Positions 35,218 through 44,511 of a stretch of 64,000 bases of DNA are shown here, piece after piece. Below the pieces are notes generated by a model. The model ran no database searches. It had not been told where the DNA came from and saw only the letters and a list, made by a program, of their open reading frames with translations. The first letter of the stretch is position 1. Each line of letters opens with the position of its first letter. The translations under genes were made by a program, and so were the position numbers. Source of the stretch: Streptomyces scabiei 87.22 (GTDB taxonomy: Bacteria > Actinomycetota > Actinomycetes > Streptomycetales > Streptomycetaceae); the NCBI RefSeq assembly GCF_000091305.1, contig NC_013929.1, positions 3,596,001-3,660,000 on the forward strand, in the 5' to 3' direction.

Positions 35218-38200
35218 ATGACAGCAGGAGCGGAACGGCTGCTGTACCGGCTGGCTGGCGTGCCCATCGTGCGTGCCACGACGCGTCCAGACGGGGCGCC
35301 TCTCGCCGAAGGACTGAGCTTGTCCGGTTCCCCTGAGGCAGTGGTGGCCGAGGGGCTGGCCTGGCTGACACAGGCGTGGCAGCACGAGGAGGCACGGCGC
35401 GCCGTGGAGACGGCCAGCCCTGCGCTGGCCCAACAGATCTCGGGGCTGCTTGAGGGGCGCTCCGTCCCGGTCCGCCAGGTGCGCCGCCTCGTGGTGTCTT
35501 TGGCCTCCTACCAGTTGCGCTGGCAGGGGCGAGCCACTCCGTTCGGTCTGTTCGCCGGAGTCAGCACGGCTGAAGTCGGCACCGGCGCTTACGTGCGGTG
35601 GGGCGAGAGCCACCGCACCGTCGCCAGGGCGGACGCGCAGTGGTTGGGAGCCGTCATCGCCCCCCTAGAGCAGCATCCCCGCCTGCTGGAACGTCTGACG
35701 GTGATCACGAACCCGGTCGCGTTCGTGCGTGGGGACCGACTCGTTGTCCCCGGCGAGCCGCCCGACGACTCTCCCGGCGTGCTCGCGCCGATCGAGATAT
35801 CCGTCGGACACACGCGTCCGGTGCGCACCGCGACGGAGGCCGCTCGCGAGCCCATCCGGTTCCAGGAACTGCTTACACTGCTGGCCGCTGAGTACCCGAG
35901 CGCACCACCGGAGCAGATCCGTTCCCTGCTGGCCGGACTCGTCGCCCAGCACCTCCTGCTCACCAACCTCCGGGCGTCGATGACCGTCCCGGACGCCCTG
36001 GGCCACCTTCGGGCACAGCTGGAGGCGGCTGACGCCGACGAGCTGCCCGACCTCACCAGCCTGGTGCACGACCTGCGGTTGATTCACGACGACCTGTCGT
36101 GCCACAACGACACCGTTGCTTCCCCCACCGCCGCCTACGCCATGAGGGCCGCGGTGGCTGAGCGCATGAACGCGATCTGCGACATCGCGCCACAGCCTCT
36201 GGTTGTCGATACAGCCTTGGACTGCGACGTGTCCCTTCCCGAGGCAGTGATCCATGAGGCCGAGACCGCCGCCTCCGCGCTACTGCGCCTGACGCCCTAC
36301 CCGTTCGGCTATCCCCGGTGGAAGGACTTCCACGTCCGATTTCGGCAGCGGTACGGAGTGGGGGCCGTGGTCCCCGTGGTCGAGCTGATCGGCGACACCG
36401 GTCTGGGGCTGCCCGCCGGATACCTGGGCTCGCCTGTGGCGAACACCGCACGCACGCTGACCGAACGCGACGAAACCCTGCTTGCCCTTGTCCAGCAGGC
36501 CGTCATCGACGGTGCCGAAGAGATCGTGCTGACCGAGCCCCTGGTCCGCCAACTGGCGGTCGGCGACCCCTCCGAGATGCTTCCGCCGGCACGCGCTGAA
36601 CTCACATTCCAGATCCACGCCACCTCGCCGCAGGCGGTGGAAAAGGGGGCGTTTCGCCTGCTCGTCAGCTCAGCCCCGCGCCCCGGCAGCAGCATGGCCG
36701 GACGGTTCGCTGACCTGCTGCCCGAGGCGGACCGCAAGATCCTCGCCGACACATACGCCGCCCTGAGTACCGACGCCCCGGGGGCTATTGCCGCCCAGCT
36801 GTCGTTCTTCCCCCGTCGGCGGCGCAGCGAGAACGTGGTCCGCACGCCGCAGCTGCTCCCGCACACGATCTCCCTGGCTGAGCACCGCGATCCCCACCCT
36901 GATCTCATCCCACTGCACGACCTCGCGGTCACGGCGGACGCTCGCCAGTTCCACCTGGTCCAGCTATCGACCGGCAGGCGCGTCGAACCGCGAGTCGTGC
37001 ATGCCCTGGAGGCAGGCACCCTCACGCCGCCACTCGCCCGCTTCCTCGCCGAGATCACCACCGCGCGCTGCGCCGTCTACAAGCCGTTCGACTGGGGAAC
37101 CGCGGTACGCCTGCCGTACCTGCCGCGGCTGCGCTACGGCCGCAGCGTGCTCTCGCCGGCACGCTGGCTCCTGACGGCCGCAGACCTTCCCAAGCCCGCT
37201 GCCACGCCAGCCGAATGGGACAAGGCCCTGGCGACATGGCGTCGTCGGCTGCGCGCCCCGGAAGCCGTCGTCGCGTGCGAGTCCGACCTGCGCCTGCCAC
37301 TCGACCTAAGCCAGCCCCTCCACCGGGCACTGCTGAGGAACCGCCTCGACGCGGCCCGTGAGGTTGAGCTGCAGGAGGCCCCCACCCCGGCCGACCTGGC
37401 CTGGATGGGCCGCGCCCACGAATTCTTCCTCACGCTGCGCCTTGCCCAGCCGCGTGCCGCCGAGCGGAACACGGTGATGTCGTCGCCGCTCCCGGCCGTC
37501 AAGCGCGACGCTGGACATCTTCCGGGCCGCTCCGAATGGCTGTACGCCCAGGTTCACGGACATCCGGACCGCCAGGACGAAGTCCTGACTGAGCACCTGC
37601 CGCGCCTCCTCGACGGCTGGACCGGCCTTCGGCAGTGGTGGTTTAGGCGTCACCGCGACACCACCCGCCCGGACTCCGAGCAATACCTCGATCTCCACCT
37701 GCGCCTGCCCACCCCCGGCGAGTACGGACAGGCCGCCGCCCGGGTCGGAGAGTGGGCCGCCGACCTGCGCGGCTGTGGCCTTCTTGCACACCTCCAGCTC
37801 GCCACCTATTGCCCCGAGGCGGGACGCTACGGGCACAGCGAGGCGATGGACGCGGCACACGAGGTGTTCGCCGCCGACTCTGCCGCGGCCCTCGCCCAGA
37901 TCACCCTCGCCATCCACACCGGGCTCCCGCCCAAAGCTGTCACCGCAGCCGGCCTGGTCGACCTCGCTGCCTCCTACGCAGAAAGCCCCGACATCGGCAT
38001 GCGCTGGCTGATCGACCGTCTTCCGCACGAGCAGGGCAAGCTCGACCAGAAGTTGCGGGATACCGGAATGCGATTGGCCGACCCCGCCGACGACTGGGCG
38101 ACGCTGCGCGCCACGCCGGGCGCCGAGACCGTGACACGCGCCTGGGAACGACGCAGAACCGCCCTCACCACCTACCGCACGCACCTTGCACGCCAGCGCG

Positions 38201-38346
38201 ATCCCTACAGCGTGCTCAGATCCCTGCTCCACATGCATCACGTCCGCACCATCGGGGTCGACCCGGACCGCGAACGAGTCACCCACCGCCTGGCCCGCGC
38301 CTCAGCCCTGCGCCAGAGCGCCCGCGAACACTGGAGGACGCCGTGA
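35218..38346 (+). CDS. Class I lanthipeptide dehydratase LanB
   Basis: 1042 residues from the ATG at 35218 with AGAGGAG upstream. The N-terminal glutamylation domain (about 1-700) has SLASYQLRWQGRATPFGLFA and YKPFDWGTAVRLPYLPRLRY. The C-terminal elimination (SpaB_C) domain starts near 760 with SEWLYAQVHGHPDRQDEVL. Length and both domains are those of full NisB/MibB-type enzymes, which use glutamyl-tRNA to dehydrate Ser and Thr in the precursor. Its stop overlaps the LanC start (GTGA), showing coupling. An additional SpaB_C-type protein is encoded two genes later. Confidence 0.9.
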   Translation: MTAGAERLLYRLAGVPIVRATTRPDGAPLAEGLSLSGSPEAVVAEGLAWLTQAWQHEEARRAVETASPALAQQISGLLEGRSVPVRQVRRLVVSLASYQLRWQGRATPFGLFAGVSTAEVGTGAYVRWGESHRTVARADAQWLGAVIAPLEQHPRLLERLTVITNPVAFVRGDRLVVPGEPPDDSPGVLAPIEISVGHTRPVRTATEAAREPIRFQELLTLLAAEYPSAPPEQIRSLLAGLVAQHLLLTNLRASMTVPDALGHLRAQLEAADADELPDLTSLVHDLRLIHDDLSCHNDTVASPTAAYAMRAAVAERMNAICDIAPQPLVVDTALDCDVSLPEAVIHEAETAASALLRLTPYPFGYPRWKDFHVRFRQRYGVGAVVPVVELIGDTGLGLPAGYLGSPVANTARTLTERDETLLALVQQAVIDGAEEIVLTEPLVRQLAVGDPSEMLPPARAELTFQIHATSPQAVEKGAFRLLVSSAPRPGSSMAGRFADLLPEADRKILADTYAALSTDAPGAIAAQLSFFPRRRRSENVVRTPQLLPHTISLAEHRDPHPDLIPLHDLAVTADARQFHLVQLSTGRRVEPRVVHALEAGTLTPPLARFLAEITTARCAVYKPFDWGTAVRLPYLPRLRYGRSVLSPARWLLTAADLPKPAATPAEWDKALATWRRRLRAPEAVVACESDLRLPLDLSQPLHRALLRNRLDAAREVELQEAPTPADLAWMGRAHEFFLTLRLAQPRAAERNTVMSSPLPAVKRDAGHLPGRSEWLYAQVHGHPDRQDEVLTEHLPRLLDGWTGLRQWWFRRHRDTTRPDSEQYLDLHLRLPTPGEYGQAAARVGEWAADLRGCGLLAHLQLATYCPEAGRYGHSEAMDAAHEVFAADSAAALAQITLAIHTGLPPKAVTAAGLVDLAASYAESPDIGMRWLIDRLPHEQGKLDQKLRDTGMRLADPADDWATLRATPGAETVTRAWERRRTALTTYRTHLARQRDPYSVLRSLLHMHHVRTIGVDPDRERVTHRLARASALRQSAREHWRTP

Positions 38347-39575
38347 AGGTAGGGCCCCGCTTCGCGTCCGCCGCCGCGCAGGCGATTGCCCGGCTGCTGA
38401 CGACGCCCGAACCGCTCCCTCCTGGACGGGGCTGGAGCAAGCAGTCTCTGTCCCGAGGGGCGGCCGGCGTCGCGCTGCTCCACATCGAACGCGCTCACTG
38501 TGGGGAAGGAGGTTGGCAGACCGCGCACTCGTGGGTGACGGCCGCGGCCGGGGATGGAGTGAGCGCCGCGGACAACGCCAACCTGCTCTTCGGCGCACCT
38601 GCCCTCGCCTTCATACTCCACGCGGCCGACGCGGACGGGACCGTGCGATACGGCCCAGCTCGCACAGCAGTGGACACGTCCGTCGTTGCTCTCACCCACC
38701 GCCGTGTTGACCTCGCACATGCACGGATCGACCGGGGCGAGCTTCCCGCCTTCGGCGAGTACGACCTGCTGCACGGCCTGACGGGGCTCGGCGTCCATCT
38801 CCTCCAACACGCAGCCGGTAACGACGCCTTGGAGCGGGTACTGACCTACCTCGTACGCCTGACGCATCCTCTGCGGGCTGACGACGAGACCCTGCCGGGG
38901 TGGTGGGTCTTCCACGACCCCCAGCTCAAGCAGTCTGATGCCTTCCCCGGCGGTCACAGCAACTTCGGTATCGCGCACGGTGTCGCCGGGCCACTCGCGT
39001 TCTTAGCCCAGGCTTGGCGCCGGGGCATCACCGTCGACGGGCATGACGAAGCCCTCCACCGGATCAGCAGCTGGCTTGATACTTGGCGGCAGGACGCCGA
39101 CTCGGGTCCGTGGTGGCCGCAGTGGATCACCCGTGGCCAGTTGCGCACCGGCAGGCCAGGCCAACTCGGACCGTTGCGGCCGAGTTGGTGCTACGGCACC
39201 CCGGGCCTTGCTCGCGCTCAACAGCTCGCGGCCATCGCCACCCGCGATATCGCACGACAGCAGAGGGCTGAACATGCCCTGTCCCGCTGCCTGTCCGACC
39301 CGGACCAGCTCAACCGGATCACGGACAGCAGCCTTTGCCACGGGTGGGCCGGGCTGTATCAAACGGTCTGGCGGACTGGCCGCGACGCGTGCACACCGGA
39401 GGTCAGGGCGCACGTGCCCGCGATAGCCGACTACCTCTTTCAGCAGTGCCGCACTGGCCTTGGCGACGACATCGGCTTTCTCGAAGGGAATGCGGGACTT
39501 GCCCTCGCCCTGCACACCGCCGCCCACACCACACCGCCGGTCTCCGGGTGGGACTCGTGCCTGCTCATCAACTGA
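38343..39575 (+). CDS. Lanthionine cyclase LanC
   Basis: 410 residues from the GTG at 38343. The alpha-toroid cyclase fold is supported by AFPGGHSNFGIAHGVAGPLA, the zinc ligands Cys283 in WCYGTPGLARA and Cys332-His333 in CHGWAGLYQT, and the closing FLEGNAGLALALH. LanC adds cysteine thiols to dehydrated residues, forming the thioether rings. It overlaps LanB and is followed after 22 bases by the SpaB_C-type gene, in one operon. Confidence 0.9.
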   Translation: MKVGPRFASAAAQAIARLLTTPEPLPPGRGWSKQSLSRGAAGVALLHIERAHCGEGGWQTAHSWVTAAAGDGVSAADNANLLFGAPALAFILHAADADGTVRYGPARTAVDTSVVALTHRRVDLAHARIDRGELPAFGEYDLLHGLTGLGVHLLQHAAGNDALERVLTYLVRLTHPLRADDETLPGWWVFHDPQLKQSDAFPGGHSNFGIAHGVAGPLAFLAQAWRRGITVDGHDEALHRISSWLDTWRQDADSGPWWPQWITRGQLRTGRPGQLGPLRPSWCYGTPGLARAQQLAAIATRDIARQQRAEHALSRCLSDPDQLNRITDSSLCHGWAGLYQTVWRTGRDACTPEVRAHVPAIADYLFQQCRTGLGDDIGFLEGNAGLALALHTAAHTTPPVSGWDSCLLIN

Positions 39576-39597
39576 GCCGCCCCCGGATCACGAAGGG

Positions 39598-40644
39598 ATG
39601 AGGAAAGTGGAAGTTGCCGTATCGCCGCACCAAGCGGCTCAGAGCGTCCTGGAGGTTTTGGCCGGCGCCCCGCTCCACGAGGTCGCTGCCCGTGCGGGCC
39701 TGGATGTCGGTGACCTCGCCGATGCCGTCGAGGTCTACCAGGCCGCGGGAGAACACGCCCTCGACGCTCAAGCCGAGGCTGCTCAGGGCTGGTACTCCGT
39801 CTCGATCCAGTTCGCCGACTGGAACGCCGCCGAGCAGACCGCGCTAGCCGGCCTCGGTCCACAACTGGGGCAGGCCGAAAAGGCGGGGGCGCTCGCCAAC
39901 TGGTGGTTCCTTCGTAAATACCCCTGCTGGCGTCTGCGCTGCCGACCCGGCTCCTCGGCCACGCGTGCCGATGCCGAGAAAGTCGTGAGCACCATCCTGG
40001 ACAGGCTCATGGCCGACGGTCTGGTGGACCGGTGGTGGCAGACCATCTACCAACCCGAGTCCCTGGCATTCGGCGGCCCCCAGGGCATGGACGCAGCCCA
40101 CGATCTGTTCCACGCCGACAGTCGGGGGGTCCTCGACTACCTGCGCCGTCATGACTCCAGCACGATGCCCGGCGGTTCCCTCGGCCGCCGCGAGGTGTCC
40201 GTGCTGCTGTGCTCCGCTCTGTTCTTCGGTGCCGGGCAGGAACCGCACGAGCAGGGCGACATCTGGCACCGTGTGGAACAGCTGCGCCCCCTGCCCTCCG
40301 ACACACCCACCGCCCGGCTGACCGGGATGACCGCGGCGCTGCAAGTCCTGATGAGACTCAACACCAGCCCCACCAGTCCCCTGTTCAACAAGCGTGGCTC
40401 GCTCGCCTTCCTCGCGCCCTGGGCCGACGCCTTCGAGACCGCGGGGCGACGCCTGGGCGGCGCGGCACACGCAGGCACTCTCCACCGGGGCGTGCGCGAC
40501 GTCCTCGCCCACCACGTGATCTTCGCCTGGAACCGCGTGGGCCTGGACAGCCGAACCCAGGCCATCCTCGCGCGCGCCGCACGTGACACCGCAATGAACC
40601 CGTCGAACGCCCTGCCCGGGACCCCTTCATCGGGAGGCAGTTGA
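39598..40644 (+). CDS. SpaB_C / thiopeptide-type biosynthesis domain protein
   Basis: 348 residues. The first 60 are a small helical segment (AQSVLEVLAGAPLHEVAARA). The rest, GWYSVSIQFADWNAAEQTAL, then YPCWRLRCRPG, WQTIYQPESLAFGGPQGMDA and AHDLFHADSRGVLDYL, is a stand-alone elimination domain as in split thiopeptide and lanthipeptide dehydratases. Because the LanB here already has its own SpaB_C domain, this is a second copy, possibly for another step or as a partner. Its stop overlaps the phosphotransferase start (TGATG). The ATG at 39598 was chosen; a GTG at 39607 is possible. Confidence 0.8.
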   Translation: MRKVEVAVSPHQAAQSVLEVLAGAPLHEVAARAGLDVGDLADAVEVYQAAGEHALDAQAEAAQGWYSVSIQFADWNAAEQTALAGLGPQLGQAEKAGALANWWFLRKYPCWRLRCRPGSSATRADAEKVVSTILDRLMADGLVDRWWQTIYQPESLAFGGPQGMDAAHDLFHADSRGVLDYLRRHDSSTMPGGSLGRREVSVLLCSALFFGAGQEPHEQGDIWHRVEQLRPLPSDTPTARLTGMTAALQVLMRLNTSPTSPLFNKRGSLAFLAPWADAFETAGRRLGGAAHAGTLHRGVRDVLAHHVIFAWNRVGLDSRTQAILARAARDTAMNPSNALPGTPSSGGS

Positions 40645-41609
40645 TGTTCACAGAGCCCGACGATCCCAAGATCACAGCGCGGATGCGAACCGCCCGTGAC
40701 CTGGCTTGCGCTGTCCTGGACGCCCTGCCCGAGCAAGACGCTGCCGAGACCTGGGGGTGGCGCGGCCGAACGCTGAGTGGGCCTGTCATCGCTCCCAGCG
40801 GCCCAGCCTGGCTCCGTGTCGGCTGCGCTCCCTCCGGCGACATCAACTCCACCTTCTGGAACGGCTCCGTTGCCGCCCACCAGGCCCTCCCGGAGTCGGT
40901 ACCGCGCCCTCGGCTCCACGTCGTTCACGACTGGAACGACGCGCACTGGACCTACCGCGCGGAACTGTACGAGCGGGTCACTACTTGGCCCGCCTCCCCA
41001 ACCGCCGCACTGACCACCGCCCCGGATCTGCGATCTACCTGGTGGCGGGCCGTCCGCACCGTGCTGCACGACATCGCTCAGGTGCACACCGACCGCTTCT
41101 CCGTGCACCAGCCCTTCCTCCAACGCGCCATGCCACAGTTCCTCGGCACCCCGATCGACACCACACCACCGTCATGGTCCACGGCGCACGGCGACTTCCA
41201 CTGGGCGAACCTGTGCGCGCCCGAACTCCACATTTTCGACTGGGAAGGCTGGGGCCTCGCCCCGACCGGCTATGACGCCGCCGTGCTCCACAGCTACAGC
41301 CTGCTCATCCCCTCCGTCGCCGCCTGCATCCGCCGCGAACTGAAAGGCATGCTCGATACCCCCGAGGGCCGGTTCGCCGAGCTCGCCGTCATCACCCAGC
41401 TCCTCCACAGCACAGCCCGCGGCGACAATCTCGAACTCGCCTGGCCCCTTCGCCGTCGTGCAGAGCATCTGCTGGGACGTCCCGTCCCCCAGCCTGAACG
41501 TCCGATCATCGCCCCGGACAACCTTGAACGCACCGCGCCGGCAAGTCTCCGCGCAGAACACCGATCGCCGCTCGCAGCTCAGCAGGGCGATAGGCAGGCC
41601 ACGGCATGA
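40644..41609 (+). CDS. Phosphotransferase of the APH/choline-kinase type
   Basis: 321 residues. The catalytic loop THGDFHWANLC occurs as STAHGDFHWANLCAPE, and the magnesium aspartate as HIFDWEGWGLAPTGYDAAVL. This is the aminoglycoside/choline phosphotransferase fold. The glycine loop at the N-terminus is weak. In a lanthipeptide operon it could modify a product, a cofactor or a small molecule; no substrate can be named. It starts in the stop of the previous gene and ends overlapping a 29-codon ORF (41606-41695) of unknown meaning. Confidence 0.75.
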   Translation: MFTEPDDPKITARMRTARDLACAVLDALPEQDAAETWGWRGRTLSGPVIAPSGPAWLRVGCAPSGDINSTFWNGSVAAHQALPESVPRPRLHVVHDWNDAHWTYRAELYERVTTWPASPTAALTTAPDLRSTWWRAVRTVLHDIAQVHTDRFSVHQPFLQRAMPQFLGTPIDTTPPSWSTAHGDFHWANLCAPELHIFDWEGWGLAPTGYDAAVLHSYSLLIPSVAACIRRELKGMLDTPEGRFAELAVITQLLHSTARGDNLELAWPLRRRAEHLLGRPVPQPERPIIAPDNLERTAPASLRAEHRSPLAAQQGDRQATA

Positions 41610-41730
41610 GCACAGACCCACAACGCACCATTTTGGGCAGTCCCATCGCAGATCGCGTGGTCTCGCACCTTCCCCTGGCGTGCCGCCCCGCCTGACCGGA
41701 CCGGGCAGAACCCTCACGAAACAGGAAGGA

Positions 41731-42063
41731 ATGGACGAACACGGCTCGCTCTGGCAGATCGGCGTCATCGGCCACGGCCCGCGCGCCACCGAACTTGCCG
41801 ACCAGGTCGCCACCGAGATTAGCGAGTGGAACCAGGGCTGGGGCAACAAGCCACCCGAACCCAGCTTCCGTATGGCCGTCGGCGACGCCCGCGACCAACT
41901 GGCAGCCTCTGAGTCACGCTTCCTCATGGACAAGACCCGCAGCCGCCTCGCCCTCAAAAGCCCCGGAGGAGTTGGGCCAGCGATGCCATCACAGCAATGG
42001 AAGTATTCAGTCTGGTTGACCAGCATCCCCGAACGGACAGAGCAACGATATTGGCCGATCTAG
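41731..42063 (+). CDS. Small protein resembling the C-terminal domain of the FxLD methyltransferase
   Basis: 110 residues from an ATG right after AGGAAGG. Residues 8-75, IGVIGHGPRATELADQVATE, then ISEWNQGWGNKPPEPSFRMA and FLMDKTRSRLAL, align by eye with the last 70 residues of the methyltransferase at 33681 (FGPDAAALADTLAEQIRVWS, then INKRHVRVLISW). The last 35 residues look unrelated, so the tail may be shifted or replaced. It is the last gene of the locus. I infer a recognition or partner domain. Confidence 0.5.
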   Translation: MDEHGSLWQIGVIGHGPRATELADQVATEISEWNQGWGNKPPEPSFRMAVGDARDQLAASESRFLMDKTRSRLALKSPGGVGPAMPSQQWKYSVWLTSIPERTEQRYWPI

Positions 42064-42793
42064 ACGCCAACTCCCTTCTGCACCATGCATTTTTCACAGA
42101 CTTCTGACCTGAGAGCATCGATTACCCACCTGGTTTGTGTGTAAAATCATCGAAGGCCGGAAACGGTCACCCGGACGTCGCGGACATGACGCAAGACGAC
42201 AAGCCTGCGCGCTCGCCCGGAGAACACCGTGTCCCACTCATCTGCCGCCTCGACGGTCTGCCTTCGCCTCACAGATACCCCGACTGCAAGCTGCGCATTC
42301 GTTCCAACTTCCGCAGCGACGCCGGCCCTTCTCACTCTGTCGGCTAGATTCTCTTCATTCCCCGGAAGTACGGTCTCGACAGAAAAACACACCCGTGGGC
42401 GCCACTTACTTTTACGCCCGTCCGTCGACCGAGGCAGTACGGCAGCTGACCCGCGAATAAGACCTTCGTATCAGCCACACCGTAGCGGCGTCACGTCTCA
42501 CTTTCTCATTCCACAGCAGCTCTTTCGGTTCATTCGCGGACTCCCTCCTGGAGAACGTGAGCGGAACGCAAGAAGAGACCGTCTGCCGGAGGATGCACGA
42601 CGGCAACCGCCCCCTTTACCGGCCTCTCGTCGGACCACGACTGTTCTCGTGCGGCGAGATGAGCCCAGCAGTTATGCAGCGACGGCCCCAGGAAGCATCT
42701 GCTCCGCTTCTTGTTGGGGCGGCTCGAAGCTGCTCTTGCCCCGGTCTCTCCGTCGCCAGCGGCCTGAACTTGGACTGAACTACGGAGTTTTTC
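42064..42793. other. Gene-free stretch between lanthipeptide locus and conservon
   Basis: 730 bases, less GC-rich than average in its first part. It contains copy 2 of a 27-base repeat. The frames that start near it (42135, 42229) have no ribosome site and non-coding composition. The conservon promoter should lie near the right end, where CGGAG precedes the ATG at 42794. Confidence 0.5.
42157..42183 (+). repeat. 27-base direct repeat, copy 2
   Basis: CCGGAAACGGTCACCCGGAC followed by GTCGCGG, differing from the copy at 33003 at two positions. The AT-rich GTAAAATCAT lies 15 bases upstream, in a position like the TAGAAT before copy 1. It could be a shared promoter or operator element. Confidence 0.6.
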
Positions 42794-44098
42794 ATGCTGA
42801 TTCCTGACGTGCTGGCGGTGTTCGCCGCTGCGGGCGCTGTCTCGGCCACCAGCGCGGGCTCGTGGCTCGTGATGAGCGCTCGCCGCCGGGCCAGGAGGGC
42901 CGTGGACGCTCGCACCGCGTATGAGCTGCACGTGCAGGCGGTGCGTGAAGAGACGCGGCACCTGGTGACTGTGCGGCTCCCGGGTCTGATCACTCATCTG
43001 GTCCATCCTCATGTGCCGGTGCCGCCGTTGGCCGATGCAGGGCTGCGGGGCACGGAGGTAGAGGGCTGGCACCGACAGGTCCTGGATCTTGTGGCGTCGG
43101 CCGTGCGCGAGGAGCGGATACGTGTCGATCTGGCGGCGCAGAGCGTGGTGCGGTGGACGGCACAGTCCGCGCGGTCGTCGTCGATCCGGATGCAGGAACT
43201 GCTGCAGGGCATGCAAGACCGGTTTCACCAGGCGGGGGTGCAAGAGTTCGTTCTGGCGTTGGACCGGCAGAACGAGTTCACGCGACGGCGCTGGCAGGCC
43301 GCGGGAATCGTGTGCGGGGACACGCCGGGGCTGACGCGGCAGGATACGCATCTGTCCGACATCGTGACGGCCGCGCAGTCGCGAATCGAGGGCTTCGAGC
43401 GGATCGAGACGGTCAACTGCCTGGCCGAGGACCGTAATTTCGGGATCACCGGGGCAGCGGCTGAGCCCGTGGCCATCGTGCTGGCCGAGCTGCATGCGAA
43501 CGCGGTCTTCTACTCCTCCGGCACCATCGCGGTCCATACCGAGATCCACGAGACGTCCTCCGGGGCAGCCGTGATCATCGACGACGCCGGTGTGGGACTG
43601 CACGAGGACGACCTGGAGTTCGCCGAGCGCATGCTTTCCGGGCGCAGGGTCCTACTGACCGAGCTGGGTGACCCGGTCCGCCTCGGCCTGGCCGCGGTCG
43701 GGCGGCTGATCCAGGACTACCCGCTGCGCGTCACGTTCGGCAGGTCCCAGTACGGCGGCGTGCGAGCTGTGCTCGACATCGGCAAGGAGCTGCTAGTGGC
43801 GATGGCGCCGGCCGTGCGGCCGTCGGTGATCTCGCCGATCCCCGTGGGCGGCAGGCAGCCGTCCGCGCTGACCCCCGAAGCAGTAACCGGCGGCGCCCCG
43901 GCCGGTCCGAAGTCACTGCCGCGGCGCCGCCGCCAGCAGCCGGACCACACCGCTGGCTCCGGCCTCGCCCCGGAGCCAGCGGTGGCGGCGCGTGATGCCG
44001 AACAGACCCGCGGCCTCTACACGAGCTTGCAGCGGGGCACCATCCGGGGCCGGAGTGATTCCGTCCCCGCCGAGACCGAGGAAGGGACCGTCCGATGA
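42794..44098 (+). CDS. cvnA: Conservon sensor-like ATPase (CvnA type)
   Basis: 434 residues. One N-terminal membrane segment (VLAVFAAAGAVSATSAGSWL), then a long helical linker, then a histidine-kinase-type ATPase with EPVAIVLAELHANAVFYSSG and AAVIIDDAGVGLHEDDLEFA. There is no clear phospho-acceptor histidine box. The C-terminal 80 residues are disordered. CvnA proteins are membrane partners that assemble CvnB, CvnC and CvnD into a G-protein-like complex. The stop overlaps the CvnB start (ATGA), giving strict four-gene coupling. Confidence 0.85.
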   Translation: MLIPDVLAVFAAAGAVSATSAGSWLVMSARRRARRAVDARTAYELHVQAVREETRHLVTVRLPGLITHLVHPHVPVPPLADAGLRGTEVEGWHRQVLDLVASAVREERIRVDLAAQSVVRWTAQSARSSSIRMQELLQGMQDRFHQAGVQEFVLALDRQNEFTRRRWQAAGIVCGDTPGLTRQDTHLSDIVTAAQSRIEGFERIETVNCLAEDRNFGITGAAAEPVAIVLAELHANAVFYSSGTIAVHTEIHETSSGAAVIIDDAGVGLHEDDLEFAERMLSGRRVLLTELGDPVRLGLAAVGRLIQDYPLRVTFGRSQYGGVRAVLDIGKELLVAMAPAVRPSVISPIPVGGRQPSALTPEAVTGGAPAGPKSLPRRRRQQPDHTAGSGLAPEPAVAARDAEQTRGLYTSLQRGTIRGRSDSVPAETEEGTVR

Positions 44099-44511
44099 AG
44101 GCGCCGGTGCAACAGGATCTGAAGGGCTGGGCGGAGCGGCTGGTGGAGGTGCCCGGTGTGCAGCTGGCCATGTTCTTCACCGATGACGGGCTCAAGGCCG
44201 GCGGCTCGACCAACCTGCACGGTGACGCGCAGGCGGGCGCTGCGGCGATGGCCAGCGGAATGTTCAGTACGGCGCTGGCGACGGTGCGGGCGCTCAACCG
44301 GCTCCCGGACACCGCCGAGGTCGCGCTGGATCAGATCACGGTGGAGGTCGGGGGGCAGTTCCTGATCGTCATGGCGGCCGGGAACCACACGAACCTGGCC
44401 GTGTGGACCGAGGCCAGGGCGGACATCGGCAACGTGGCCTTCGAAATGGCCAACCTGATCGGCAGGATCGGTGCCAAAGCCTTCGACTCCCCGGCCCGGG
44501 AGCACCGGTGA
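44095..44511 (+). CDS. cvnB: Roadblock/LC7 protein (CvnB type)
   Basis: 138 residues. LKGWAERLVEVPGVQLAMFF, then TDDGLKAGGSTN and QFLIVMAAGNHTNLAVWTEA match the Roadblock/LC7 fold of conservon CvnB proteins. These regulate the nucleotide state of the small GTPase CvnD. The gene overlaps both neighbours (ATGA and GTGA), typical of cvn operons. Confidence 0.88.
   Translation: MKAPVQQDLKGWAERLVEVPGVQLAMFFTDDGLKAGGSTNLHGDAQAGAAAMASGMFSTALATVRALNRLPDTAEVALDQITVEVGGQFLIVMAAGNHTNLAVWTEARADIGNVAFEMANLIGRIGAKAFDSPAREHR

Noticed and set aside
41606..41695. 29-codon ORF overlapping the phosphotransferase stop
   Set aside because: ATGA overlap is suggestive, but the product has no recognisable feature; not enough for a gene call.
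42135..42807. Frames starting at 42135 and 42229
   Set aside because: They run through the repeat with low-complexity composition, lack ribosome sites and overlap the start of the conservon gene in the wrong frame.
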